From Symbiodinium sp. CCMP2592 (taxonomy: Eukaryota; Sar; Dinophyceae; Suessiales; Symbiodiniaceae): a stretch of DNA of 64,000 nucleotides. A model generated the notes under the pieces. It was not told where the DNA came from, made no database searches, and saw only the letters and a program-made list of their open reading frames with translations. Of the stretch, positions 27,000 to 35,197 are shown piece by piece. The translations under genes and the position numbers were made by a program. The stretch lies in NCBI GenBank assembly GCA_905221615.1, contig CAJNDT010005913.1:1550001-1614000 (forward strand), in the 5' to 3' direction. The stretch's first letter is position 1, and each line of letters begins with the position of its first letter.

Positions 27000-27208
27000 T
27001 CGTATTTACCTCAGGGTCGTGTGCGGCTGCGAGGATTCCGCGTGCGGGGATGGATCTCGTGCGGCGCACCCTGATCGATCCCGGTGTACAAGCCCTGTCC
27101 TCGCATCACAAGAGGCAGAAGGCGTAAGACATCTCATTCAAACACACTCAATGGGTTCTTGATGTCCAGCGCCGACTGCCGCTCTGCGAACAGGGCTCTT
27201 GGTTCAAC

Positions 27209-27243
27209 AAACAAAAACCCGCGTGCTGTGTCCAGCACACGGG
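27209..27243 (-). terminator. terminator/attenuator between rpsO and pnp
   Basis: CCCGTGTGCTG-GACA-CAGCACGCGGG stem followed by TTTTTGTTTG on the minus strand. It lies six bases past the rpsO stop, so some transcripts end before pnp. Confidence 0.9.
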
Positions 27244-27252
27244 TCGAGGAGA

Positions 27253-27522
27253 TTACTTACGGAGTCCCAGACGCTTGATCGTGTCGAGGTATGCGTCGCG
27301 GTTGGTGCGAGCGAGGTAGCGGAGCAAGCGGTTGCGCTTGCCGACCATCATCACGAGGCCGCGGCGGTTGTGCATGTCCTGCTTGTTCTCACGCAGGTGC
27401 GTCGCGACTTGCTTGATGCGCGCGGTCAGAAGAGCGATCTGGACCTCTGGGCATCCGGTGTCGCCTTCGCTGCGTCCAAACTCTTTGACGATCTGGGCTG
27501 TTTCTTCACTGGTCAATGGCAT
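27253..27522 (-). CDS. rpsO: 30S ribosomal protein S15
   Basis: 89 residues, normal S15 length. Key blocks are SEGDTGCPEVQIALLTARI, THLRENKQDMHNRRGL and VGKRNRLLRYLARTN, which bind the 16S rRNA central domain. AAGGA lies eight bases before the ATG at 27522. Upstream open frame (to 27690) looks non-coding. Followed by a terminator and then pnp. Confidence 0.98.
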   Translation of the reverse strand: MPLTSEETAQIVKEFGRSEGDTGCPEVQIALLTARIKQVATHLRENKQDMHNRRGLVMMVGKRNRLLRYLARTNRDAYLDTIKRLGLRK

Positions 27523-27778
27523 GGTTTCATTCCTTCCGTCGCGGTCGAGGATGCACGGGACATTCCGAACAGCGCTCGCCGCCAAACCTGTTGGCACCCC
27601 ACCACTTGTGGGACGGCAGATCATAGACCTCTGGAATCCAAGAACCCAGTTTTTCAGACTCAACGAGTTATGGATTCGCACGATAGACACTCGATTTTTG
27701 TCCCAGAATCAGTCATTTCTGCAAGTCGGAGGTGATTCCAAAAACCAAGCGACAGGATTCCAAGACAATAGATTCAGC

Positions 27779-28327
27779 ATGAATCGATCCCAGTCCGCCA
27801 TCCTCACTGAGCTTCTGGTGCTCCAAGCACAGAGCGGGTCTCGACGGGCGATGAATCAACTGGTCGAACTCTGGACCCCCAAGCTCGCTCGCAGAGCGTA
27901 TCGGCTCACCCAAGATCACGAAGGAGTGCAGGAGGTCATCCAAGAGTCATGGATCGGGATCGCGCGTGGAATCGCTCGGCTGCGAGACCCCTCACGCTTC
28001 GGCGCGTGGGCGCTTCGCATCGTCCACAATCAGTCCGCGGACTGGATCCGAGAGCGAGCACTCCATCGACGGCACACTCTCCAGACAAAGGAACACGCAT
28101 CGAAATCAAACCAAACGGATCACCCCTCAACTGAAGAAACCGAACTGATCCGAATCGCGGTGAGCACGCTGGACCCCAAACTCCGCGAGGTGGTGTACCT
28201 GTTCTATATGGACCAATGCACAATCGAGCAGATCGCGATTGTGCTCAACATCCCACAAGGCACGGCGAAGACCCGGCTCGCGCGTGCTCGATCAATACTC
28301 AAGTCACAGCTCGAAAGGAGCACCTGA
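27779..28327 (+). CDS. ECF-type RNA polymerase sigma factor
   Basis: 182 residues. Region 2 covers about 15-90 (HEGVQEVIQESWIGIARGIARLRDPSRFGAWALRI, then ADWIRERA) and region 4 about 120-175 (LDPKLREVVYLFYMDQCTIEQIAIVLNIPQGTAKTRLARAR). It would direct transcription of a small regulon in response to an unknown signal. The ATG at 27779 gives the family N-terminus. The stop overlaps the start of the membrane-protein gene by one base (TGATG), which suggests that gene is its partner. Confidence 0.9.
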   Translation: MNRSQSAILTELLVLQAQSGSRRAMNQLVELWTPKLARRAYRLTQDHEGVQEVIQESWIGIARGIARLRDPSRFGAWALRIVHNQSADWIRERALHRRHTLQTKEHASKSNQTDHPSTEETELIRIAVSTLDPKLREVVYLFYMDQCTIEQIAIVLNIPQGTAKTRLARARSILKSQLERST

Positions 28328-28725
28328 TGAATAATCTCGATGACCAAATCCGCAAAGCACTGAATCCGAGCGATGCCGAGATGCTCGGCGATCCGGATGA
28401 TGGACTCCGCGTCGATCAGCTGGTGATCTCAACATTCAGAAGCAGACACTGGATCATGACTGTTCCAATTGTAATTGTTTCGTTGGTGGTGTTTGCACTC
28501 TCCATTTGGTGCTTGGTCCGGTTTTTCGATGCAACTGAAGTTCAGCACATGATCGGCTGGGCTATGGGCGTCATCACAGGCACCTTTATGATTGGATTCA
28601 TGAAAGTCTGGTTCTGGATGGAGATGCAGCGGATCGCGATCACGCGTGAGGTCAAAAGGGTCGAGCTGCTCTCCGCGCGATTGATCCAGAAACTGGACCA
28701 CGCGAATCAAGAGTCGCTGGTCTGA
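28327..28725 (+). CDS. two-helix membrane protein, likely partner of the ECF sigma factor
   Basis: 132 residues. A soluble N-terminus (1-40, LDDQIRKALNPSDAEMLGDPDDGLR), two transmembrane helices (about 43-65 and 78-96) and a basic C-terminal helix. Its coupling to the sigma gene suggests an anti-sigma or accessory role. It looks like the family I know as DUF6768, found beside planctomycete sigma factors, but I cannot verify this. No zinc-binding anti-sigma motif (HxxxCxxC) is present. Confidence 0.78.
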   Translation: MNNLDDQIRKALNPSDAEMLGDPDDGLRVDQLVISTFRSRHWIMTVPIVIVSLVVFALSIWCLVRFFDATEVQHMIGWAMGVITGTFMIGFMKVWFWMEMQRIAITREVKRVELLSARLIQKLDHANQESLV

Positions 28726-28763
28726 AATGAGCCATACTTGGATCGTTTAGACTATCATCTGGC

Positions 28764-30026
28764 ATGAGCCAGCCAACCCTCTCCAATCGCGTCTCGACTC
28801 TCAAGCCATCGATTACCGTCGCGCTCAACAATCGCGCCAAGGCGATGAAAGCGTCGGGGATTGATGTGCTCAGTTTCGCGGCTGGTGAGCCGGACTTTGA
28901 TACGCCGCAGCCGATCAAGGACGCCGCGATTAAAGCGATCCAGGACGGACAGACCAAGTACATGCCCACACTCGGCGACATGCCGACGCGAGAGTGTATC
29001 GCTGAGAAGCTCACCAAAGAGAACAACATCCAGGGACTGACGGGCGAGCACATCGCGATCGGTGTTGGGGGCAAGCATGTGCTCTACTCGTCGATTCAAT
29101 GTCTGTTTGATCCGCCTGCGGTTGGTGAGGATCCTTGGGAGATGCTGCTCCCCACTCCCGCGTGGGTTTCGTATCGGCCGGTGTGTGAGCTCTCAGGAGG
29201 CGTGGTCAAGGAGATCGTCGCGGGACCGGAATCCGATTTCTGCATTACACCCAAGCAACTCCAAGACGCGATCACCCCTCGCTCGCGGCTGTTGATCCTC
29301 AACTCCCCATCCAACCCCTGCGGCACGATGTACTCAGAACAACAGATCCGCGATCTCGCGAAGGTGATCCACGAAGCCGTGGACATCGCGCCGAATCTGG
29401 TCGTGCTCACGGACGAGATCTACGAGAAGATCGTCTACGGCGAGCACCACCACTTCTCGATCGGATCCATCCCCGAAATCGCGGAACGCGTCATCACGCT
29501 CAACGGCATGTCCAAGGCGTACGCGATGACCGGTTGGCGGATCGGGTACGCCGCGATGCCGGGAGAGTTTGGCAAGTCACTGATCAAGGGGATCGGGAAG
29601 CTCCAGGGACAGATGACGACGAACATAACGAGCTTCAACTATCCCGCGATCCGCGAGGCGCTGACCAACGAGTCCGTCGCGGGAACTGTGGAAGAAATGC
29701 GCCTTGCGTTCGCGAGCAGAGCGAAGCTCATCCAGTCCCGTCTCGCTGAGATTCCCGGAATCACCTGCCCCACCCCCACCGGCGCGTTCTATGTCTTCCC
29801 AGAAGTATCGTGCTTGTTCGGAAAGACGACACCCAAGGGTGTGAAGATCACCGATTGTCCGTCGCTGTCTGAAGCGATGCTCGACGAGGCGCACATCGCG
29901 TTCGTACCCGGCAACGACTTCGGAGGATGCGGCCCAAACCATGTCCGCATCTCGTTCGCGTGCTCTGATGAGCAGATCAACGAGGGGATGGATCGGTTCA
30001 AGAAGTTTGTCGAATCGTTGAACTGA
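28764..30026 (+). CDS. aspartate aminotransferase-like class I aminotransferase
   Basis: 420 residues, fold-type I PLP enzyme of the bacterial AspC (subgroup Ib) kind: LSFAAGEPDFDTP, LNSPSNPCGTMY, DEIYEKIVYG and the Schiff-base Lys in NGMSKAYAMTGWRIGY, with a C-terminal Arg block (NHVRISFACS) for the substrate carboxylate. It probably interconverts aspartate and oxaloacetate with glutamate. An insertion near residues 105-125 makes it slightly longer than the usual 390-400 residues. Confidence 0.92.
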   Translation: MSQPTLSNRVSTLKPSITVALNNRAKAMKASGIDVLSFAAGEPDFDTPQPIKDAAIKAIQDGQTKYMPTLGDMPTRECIAEKLTKENNIQGLTGEHIAIGVGGKHVLYSSIQCLFDPPAVGEDPWEMLLPTPAWVSYRPVCELSGGVVKEIVAGPESDFCITPKQLQDAITPRSRLLILNSPSNPCGTMYSEQQIRDLAKVIHEAVDIAPNLVVLTDEIYEKIVYGEHHHFSIGSIPEIAERVITLNGMSKAYAMTGWRIGYAAMPGEFGKSLIKGIGKLQGQMTTNITSFNYPAIREALTNESVAGTVEEMRLAFASRAKLIQSRLAEIPGITCPTPTGAFYVFPEVSCLFGKTTPKGVKITDCPSLSEAMLDEAHIAFVPGNDFGGCGPNHVRISFACSDEQINEGMDRFKKFVESLN

Positions 30027-30052
30027 GCGGACGATCCAGCCGATAAGTCGGC

Positions 30053-30277
30053 ATGGACCTCCAGCACGACCAATCATTCCCATCACTGAAACTCGTCGGC
30101 GACATCGAGCTCAAACTCTGTCCTGATTGTCAGGGAGTTGGATCAGTGCCTTGTCCGCAGACTGTTGCGGTCCGCACGCTCGGACTCAACGCGGTGCCCT
30201 CGCTCCAGCCCTCGACTGGTCATCCGATCCCCTGCCCCTCATGCAACGGGAAGAAGATCGTGACGAACTGCGGCTAA
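30053..30277 (+). CDS. small zinc-ribbon-like protein
   Basis: 74 residues. Two Cys pairs, CPDCQGVGSVPC (about 23-34) and CPSCNGKK (about 61-68), each with the CxxCxG spacing of DnaJ-type zinc-binding modules. A coordinated zinc is likely. There is no J-domain or signal peptide. A clear ribosome-binding site is not visible, so it is a likely but not certain gene. Function unknown. Confidence 0.65.
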   Translation: MDLQHDQSFPSLKLVGDIELKLCPDCQGVGSVPCPQTVAVRTLGLNAVPSLQPSTGHPIPCPSCNGKKIVTNCG

Positions 30278-30301
30278 TCGCCGTGGATTGAGTGTCGTTG
30301 G

Positions 30302-30775
30302 TTAAGCGTCGAGTCGCATCACCACTTCATCGATTTCTTCGCCTCGCCCGTGTGCGAATCCTCGTTCCTCGGCGACGAGTGTGAAGCCGCATTTCTCCAT
30401 GGAGCGGATGGACGCGATGTTGTCCTTCGCGGCTCTCCCGTTGAGCGGACGAACCGATTCGATCTGGACAAACTGCGAAAGCGCTTCGGTCGCGATGCCC
30501 TTGTTCCAGTGGTGGTGGTCGATCCAGTAGGTGATCTCGCGATCCCCCATCATGTCGAAGCTCATGATGTGTCCGACGAGCTGGCCGTCGAGTTCAATGG
30601 AGCGTTTGAGAATCGCGTCGCTGTTCATGAGCTTTGCCCAGTGCGCATTGAAGTGCTCGCGGTTGCTGGGGTCCTCGTGGACGAACGCCGCCATGTGCTG
30701 AGCGGGTTTGTGCTGTTGATGCTCGAAAAACACGGGCAAATCTTCAGGCTCGATTGGACGCAGTTGAATCTTCAT
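30302..30775 (-). CDS. GNAT-family N-acetyltransferase
   Basis: 157 residues. RimJ/RimL-like pattern: QLRPIEPEDLPVFFEHQ, LVGHIMSFDMMGDREITYWIDHHHWNKGIATEAL (acetyl-CoA motif), then DNIASIRSMEKCGFTLVAEERGF. It overlaps the 3' end of the large LptC-like gene by four bases (ATGA), so it is translated after it. Substrate unknown. Confidence 0.87.
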   Translation of the reverse strand: MKIQLRPIEPEDLPVFFEHQQHKPAQHMAAFVHEDPSNREHFNAHWAKLMNSDAILKRSIELDGQLVGHIMSFDMMGDREITYWIDHHHWNKGIATEALSQFVQIESVRPLNGRAAKDNIASIRSMEKCGFTLVAEERGFAHGRGEEIDEVVMRLDA

Positions 30776-33700
30776 GGTCTCGATGGTGCTCGCACAGGGC
30801 TCGGCGCGTCGATCTCGACAAGATCACGCCGCAAGTCCCAAAGAAGTGTTTTCGCAGACACAGGTGTGGGTTCGGATGCATCACGAAGCGTCACGAGTCG
30901 GTTCTCATCTGCGGATGCGAACATCGTTTCTGCTGCAGCGTCATAGATCGCGTGGTCTGACAACAGTGTGCGCTGCAGATCAGTGAATCGCACGCGTCCG
31001 CTCGCTTGGGCGCTCTGCATGGTAATCGGAGCCGAGGGATCGGCGCTGTTGGATCCAGTGAATGCTGCGTCAAGTTGATCGCATCCGAGCTGGGACACGC
31101 GTCCGGTGGTCAGCGACTTGTGACGGATGTTGACTTCTTCGAGAACCAGCGCGTTCCCTGAGGCGCGATCGAGATTCATCGATCCGAGCCAGGTCATGCG
31201 TGTGAGTCCGGGTCCCGAAGTGTTTGGCATCACGCTGGTCGAATCCGCAGGCTGCCCGCCCGGCTCGTCCTCGGAACGATCCATGAGCACAAGCATGCCT
31301 TTGGTCGGAACACGCAGTATCTGGGATCGGTTATCCGCGATGAGTTGCGATCCTTCGAGGTACATCACCCCCACCGCTCGCTCTGGATTCGCTGGATCGT
31401 AAGTCCGCGACTCTACACTCGCTGGAATCGGATCTGCACCAGGCACAGCTCGACCAAACGCGCGTGCTTCGATGAGTTCACGCTCTGGTTCATCCGCACT
31501 CGCAACATCGGGGTTGGAGATCTGTCCTGTCCCAGGCGCTGGGGTCAGGTCGATCTCCAATCGGTCCGCTTTGAGGGTGTCGAGTGTGTACGCGTCAGGT
31601 GTTGAAACAGCAACGACATCGCCGGCGCACTCGATCGAACCCAGCGCGTCATCGAATCGCATGGACTCTTCCCAAGTAACACGGAGGTGTCCGCTCGCAA
31701 GTCCACTCTCCATACCTTCTGCGGCGATGTCGTGGTCAAACACTCCAGCGCCATTGACAAGGATCGATCTGGATCGGGTGTTGATGAGGATGTTTCGGCC
31801 TTGGATAATCGACCCATCCTGTCCAGCATTTGCGAGTTCGCTCGTCTCACTCAGGATATGAATCGTGTCCTCATCGGAGTTGAGATCGATCCGATGACCT
31901 TCAGCGGTGGTCTCGTTCTCGCCGAGGAACTTGGTTTGTCCGATCGCGTGTGCTCTGCGGATGCGTGTTTGGCCGTCCATTTCACGCATGAGATACGCTT
32001 CGAGCGCTTCGGTCTCCACACGCCCGTCTTCAGAATTCCCGAGCACTTCTCCGACCGCTTCGAGCTTGGTGGGTGTCACTCCGGATTCGCTTTGAAGAGG
32101 CGCAAACGAGATAACCATCGCATCCGCGGCGAGCGAACCAGAATCGGATTGCATCGAACCAAGCTTGAGCTCAAGCGACTCCAGTGCGGTCTCGATGGTT
32201 CGATCGGTATTGAGTTCGGCTCTGAGTGACTCGGCTCGGATCACAGCATCGGCGCGTGTGCCGAGCACACTCCCCTCGAATCTCGCGGCTTTCAGTCTGC
32301 TTGTGAGATCACCCGATTCATTCTGCGCCAGTGTGAAACGAGCACTCTCCGTCCAATCGATCTGAGCGCGAGGTTCATCCGTCGCTTGGATCGACTCCAG
32401 TCTTCCAGCTGAATCGATGGTGATAATCCCTGTATCAAGATTCGATGTCAGCTCTTGAGCATGAAGCGTCCCGGCTTGATCCGCGGAGAGCTTGATGGGT
32501 CGATCGCTGCTGCCTTGCAAAGTGAGCGTGGCGCTCGTCGCGCCATAGGTGAGTGTATCGACGGCTCCTTGGAATCCCTGGCTTGGCGCATCGAAGACCA
32601 CTCGCTCCTGGTCGCTAAAGGTGAATGCGAGTTGTTCACTTGAGAGAGCCGTGGATTCAGGGTCTTCGATCGGACGGACGACCAATGGCCCATCCCAAGT
32701 CATCACGACATCACCCTCATTGGGTTGGCGATTGCTTGCTTGAACTGTTGAGTTGCCTGGAGGTGTGGTTAGTGGTGCTGGGTCCTGATTCGCCGCTTCT
32801 TGTCGATTTGAATCCTGATTGACGATCTGCGCAGAAGGCTGTTTCGTCGATGTTGAGGGAGTCACTGCTGCGGGCTGAGTGGATGGACTCTCTGTCCCGC
32901 TATTCACTTGTGGCTGCGGCTCGGCGAAGCGTACTTGCTTGATCGCATCAGCATCCAACGCGCCATCGATTAGCATTGCCCAAATATCGAGTGTGTCTGC
33001 TTGCAATGTACCTGTCCCGACCAGATCCACTTTGACCGAATCCTTGATCTCTATGTGATACGGCTGCTCTTTGGGTTGCTGTATCGGATCGCTTGGCTGA
33101 ACCTCATCCTGCAGCGCGATGCTCGGATACGCAACAGTCGCGAGTTTGTATGGAGCATGCGTTGGTCTTCGCTCTGAGCGAGTGACCTTTGTGGACTTCT
33201 CTACTCCGGGACGGAGGATCAGTTGCTCTCCTTGGCGCACATCGATCAGTTCCACGCGCCCCTTGACCTCGTTGAGCATCACAGTCAGGTTGTGTCCAAC
33301 AAAGGAGAGTCCAGCAGAGTCGATGGTGAATCGGCCTTCGGAAGTCAATCGGTGATATCGACGCTCGAACTCGACGGGCTCATCAAAGATTGCTGTCATG
33401 GATGGCTCTTGATCAACGCTGTTGTTGATCCCCATGGCGCTTGCTACTGGATCAGTGACTATCTCATCGAACGAGTGGATCGTCACATTTCCTTCGAGCG
33501 TACCGGAATCGGGCGCCTCGTTCGGATCCGGCATTACAACGACCCCTCGATCCGCTGTGATGTGGACCCGGCGACCATCACGCATGAATATCCAAGCATC
33601 GGGATTTACGAGTCGGCGTCGTCCACCCCCCATAGGTTCGAACTGATCAGCTTCCAGTGTTCCTGCAACGCGGGTTGGATCATCACGATCGACAATCGTC

Positions 33701-33903
33701 ACGAGCATCCGTGCTCCCTGCTCTAGATCATTCAGATCAGGAATCTCGCTTGGATCATCAGGAAACAGGTTGTCAGGATTTGACGGCGTGGTGACTGTGG
33801 TCGTGTTCATTGATCGCCAAACAATGATCGCGAAGACGATGAACATCACTGATGCGATCGTCAATCCGATCATTCTTGGGGATGGGCCGCTCGGTCCGGG
33901 CAT
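30772..33903 (-). CDS. very large LptC/LptA-like envelope protein
   Basis: 1043 residues. One N-terminal transmembrane anchor (about 11-29), so most of the protein lies in the periplasm. Residues about 60-260 resemble LptC (DAWIFMRDGRRVHITADRG, GTLEGNVTIHSF). A Pro/Gln/Ser/Thr-rich linker spans about 340-405. Further on are OstA/LptA-like beta segments (for example GHRIDLNSDEDTIHIL and GRNILINTRSRSILVNG, about 650-710). LptC and LptA form the beta-jellyroll bridge carrying lipopolysaccharide from the inner to the outer membrane; here both types seem joined and repeated. The ATG at 33903 has AGGA upstream. Overlaps the acetyltransferase gene downstream. Family assignment is by pattern and needs structure prediction. 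Confidence 0.75.
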   Translation of the reverse strand: MPGPSGPSPRMIGLTIASVMFIVFAIIVWRSMNTTTVTTPSNPDNLFPDDPSEIPDLNDLEQGARMLVTIVDRDDPTRVAGTLEADQFEPMGGGRRRLVNPDAWIFMRDGRRVHITADRGVVVMPDPNEAPDSGTLEGNVTIHSFDEIVTDPVASAMGINNSVDQEPSMTAIFDEPVEFERRYHRLTSEGRFTIDSAGLSFVGHNLTVMLNEVKGRVELIDVRQGEQLILRPGVEKSTKVTRSERRPTHAPYKLATVAYPSIALQDEVQPSDPIQQPKEQPYHIEIKDSVKVDLVGTGTLQADTLDIWAMLIDGALDADAIKQVRFAEPQPQVNSGTESPSTQPAAVTPSTSTKQPSAQIVNQDSNRQEAANQDPAPLTTPPGNSTVQASNRQPNEGDVVMTWDGPLVVRPIEDPESTALSSEQLAFTFSDQERVVFDAPSQGFQGAVDTLTYGATSATLTLQGSSDRPIKLSADQAGTLHAQELTSNLDTGIITIDSAGRLESIQATDEPRAQIDWTESARFTLAQNESGDLTSRLKAARFEGSVLGTRADAVIRAESLRAELNTDRTIETALESLELKLGSMQSDSGSLAADAMVISFAPLQSESGVTPTKLEAVGEVLGNSEDGRVETEALEAYLMREMDGQTRIRRAHAIGQTKFLGENETTAEGHRIDLNSDEDTIHILSETSELANAGQDGSIIQGRNILINTRSRSILVNGAGVFDHDIAAEGMESGLASGHLRVTWEESMRFDDALGSIECAGDVVAVSTPDAYTLDTLKADRLEIDLTPAPGTGQISNPDVASADEPERELIEARAFGRAVPGADPIPASVESRTYDPANPERAVGVMYLEGSQLIADNRSQILRVPTKGMLVLMDRSEDEPGGQPADSTSVMPNTSGPGLTRMTWLGSMNLDRASGNALVLEEVNIRHKSLTTGRVSQLGCDQLDAAFTGSNSADPSAPITMQSAQASGRVRFTDLQRTLLSDHAIYDAAAETMFASADENRLVTLRDASEPTPVSAKTLLWDLRRDLVEIDAPSPVRAPSRP

Positions 33904-33939
33904 GGCTCAATCCTAGTTCAGCGCTCCTAACATGACTCA

Positions 33940-34575
33940 ATGTCGCATCAAATGCCTTCGGGAACCAACTCAAGCACGCTCAGATGGACATCGTCCGATC
34001 GTTTAATCGTCGATTCGGATGACCAACCCATCGCGATCATTCAAGAGCATGATGTCCTGAGCATCCTCGAACACTGGTCCGATGTGTATCAAAATCAGAC
34101 CATCGTGATCCCCTGCGGTGAGCACAAACAGTCCGATCCCGAACCCTCTGCGGCATTGCTCAGTCAATGGTCGCAGGATTCATGGGAGCCATTCAACGAT
34201 GCCTTGAACGAGATTCTGGATCGAGCAGCAGGAATGAACACCAAGGTCATTATCCTCCCAGGTGCCGGTGGTCGGCTCTCTGACGCGATCTGCACCCTCT
34301 CCTGGGCCGCGAACCACCAGAGCGTCCCGCTGCTGATCGATCCGGCGCGTTGGTTGACGCCTTCGATGATGCGGGATCTCAAAGATCACCTGATCCGCTT
34401 CACCACACTCTGCGATGAGCTCCCGAATATCTGGGGTGTTGTGACGCGGAGCGTGCAAGCTGATTCGGAGAATGTGCTTACGCCTTGTCCGATCGGGAGC
34501 GGATTGATCGACGAGCAGCTGCTTAACGACACGATCCGGACGATCTCTGCTCCACGCTTGATCGAGTGCAAGTGA
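33940..34575 (+). CDS. hypothetical protein
   Basis: 211 residues, soluble, no signal peptide. A Rossmann- or flavodoxin-like alternation is suggested by TIVIPCGEH, TKVIILPGAGG and VPLLIDPARW, but no family was recognised. Divergent from the LptC-like gene with only 36 bases between them, so promoters must lie inside coding sequence or overlap. ATG at 33940 or 33952. NuoC follows 46 bases downstream on the same strand. Confidence 0.65.
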   Translation: MSHQMPSGTNSSTLRWTSSDRLIVDSDDQPIAIIQEHDVLSILEHWSDVYQNQTIVIPCGEHKQSDPEPSAALLSQWSQDSWEPFNDALNEILDRAAGMNTKVIILPGAGGRLSDAICTLSWAANHQSVPLLIDPARWLTPSMMRDLKDHLIRFTTLCDELPNIWGVVTRSVQADSENVLTPCPIGSGLIDEQLLNDTIRTISAPRLIECK

Positions 34576-34621
34576 GTCAAATCCGATCCCCTGAAGCGTC
34601 TGAATTGACTACAATCCCGCC

Positions 34622-35185
34622 ATGAGCACCGCTGAGAAACAGTCGATCAACCATCCGACCTTCGCGCTTGTCAAAGCCGAGTTCCCGAACTGCACCTTTA
34701 AAGCGACGCAGTTCCGCGACCAGCCCACGCTGATCGTGGACAAATCGGACTTCCACAAGGTCATGACCTTCCTCAAGAACGACGAGCGCTGCTGCTACGA
34801 CTTCTGCTCCGATGTCACAGGCGTCGACTATCTCAACTATCCAGCAAAGACCGAGGGGCGATTCGCGGTCATCTACAACCTCTGCTCCTACTCACGCACA
34901 GATCGTTTCTTCGTGAAGGTGTTCCTTGATCCATCGATCCCAACCGATGGCAACGAGAAAGATCCGGCGCTCGAAATCGATTCGGTCTGTGATCTCTGGC
35001 CGGGCGTCGAGTGGACTGAGCGTGAGGTCTACGACATGTACGGCATCCGATTCATCAACCATCCAGACCTGCGCCGAATCCTGCTCTGGGAAGACTACCC
35101 GGCGCACCCGCTCCGTAAGGATTATCCGCTCCGCGGACGCGGCGAACGTGAGGACTACCGCATCGTGGACCGCACGAGCTCCTGA
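34622..35185 (+). CDS. nuoC: NADH-quinone oxidoreductase subunit C
   Basis: 187 residues, the 30-kDa subunit of complex I. Typical blocks: CSDVTGVDYLNYP, FAVIYNLCSYSR, VCDLWPGVEWTEREVYDMYGIRF and HPDLRRILLWEDYPAHPLRKDYPL. It sits in the peripheral arm beside subunits B and D. Unusually, no other nuo gene is in the window: a hypothetical gene precedes it and a convergent gene follows only 12 bases later. The rest of complex I must be encoded elsewhere. Confidence 0.93.
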   Translation: MSTAEKQSINHPTFALVKAEFPNCTFKATQFRDQPTLIVDKSDFHKVMTFLKNDERCCYDFCSDVTGVDYLNYPAKTEGRFAVIYNLCSYSRTDRFFVKVFLDPSIPTDGNEKDPALEIDSVCDLWPGVEWTEREVYDMYGIRFINHPDLRRILLWEDYPAHPLRKDYPLRGRGEREDYRIVDRTSS

Positions 35186-35197
35186 TGTACTGAGTAA

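Noticed and set aside
25746..27074. 442-codon plus-strand open frame opposite pnp
   Set aside because: It lies wholly opposite the well-conserved PNPase gene; its translation is Asp/Val/Phe-rich without a domain, as expected for a shadow frame.
30038..30052. GCCGATAAGTCGGC as a sigma-28 promoter for the zinc-ribbon gene
   Set aside because: The -10-like GCCGATAA has no TAAA at the correct distance and the bases form a small inverted repeat; the gene has no flagellar link.
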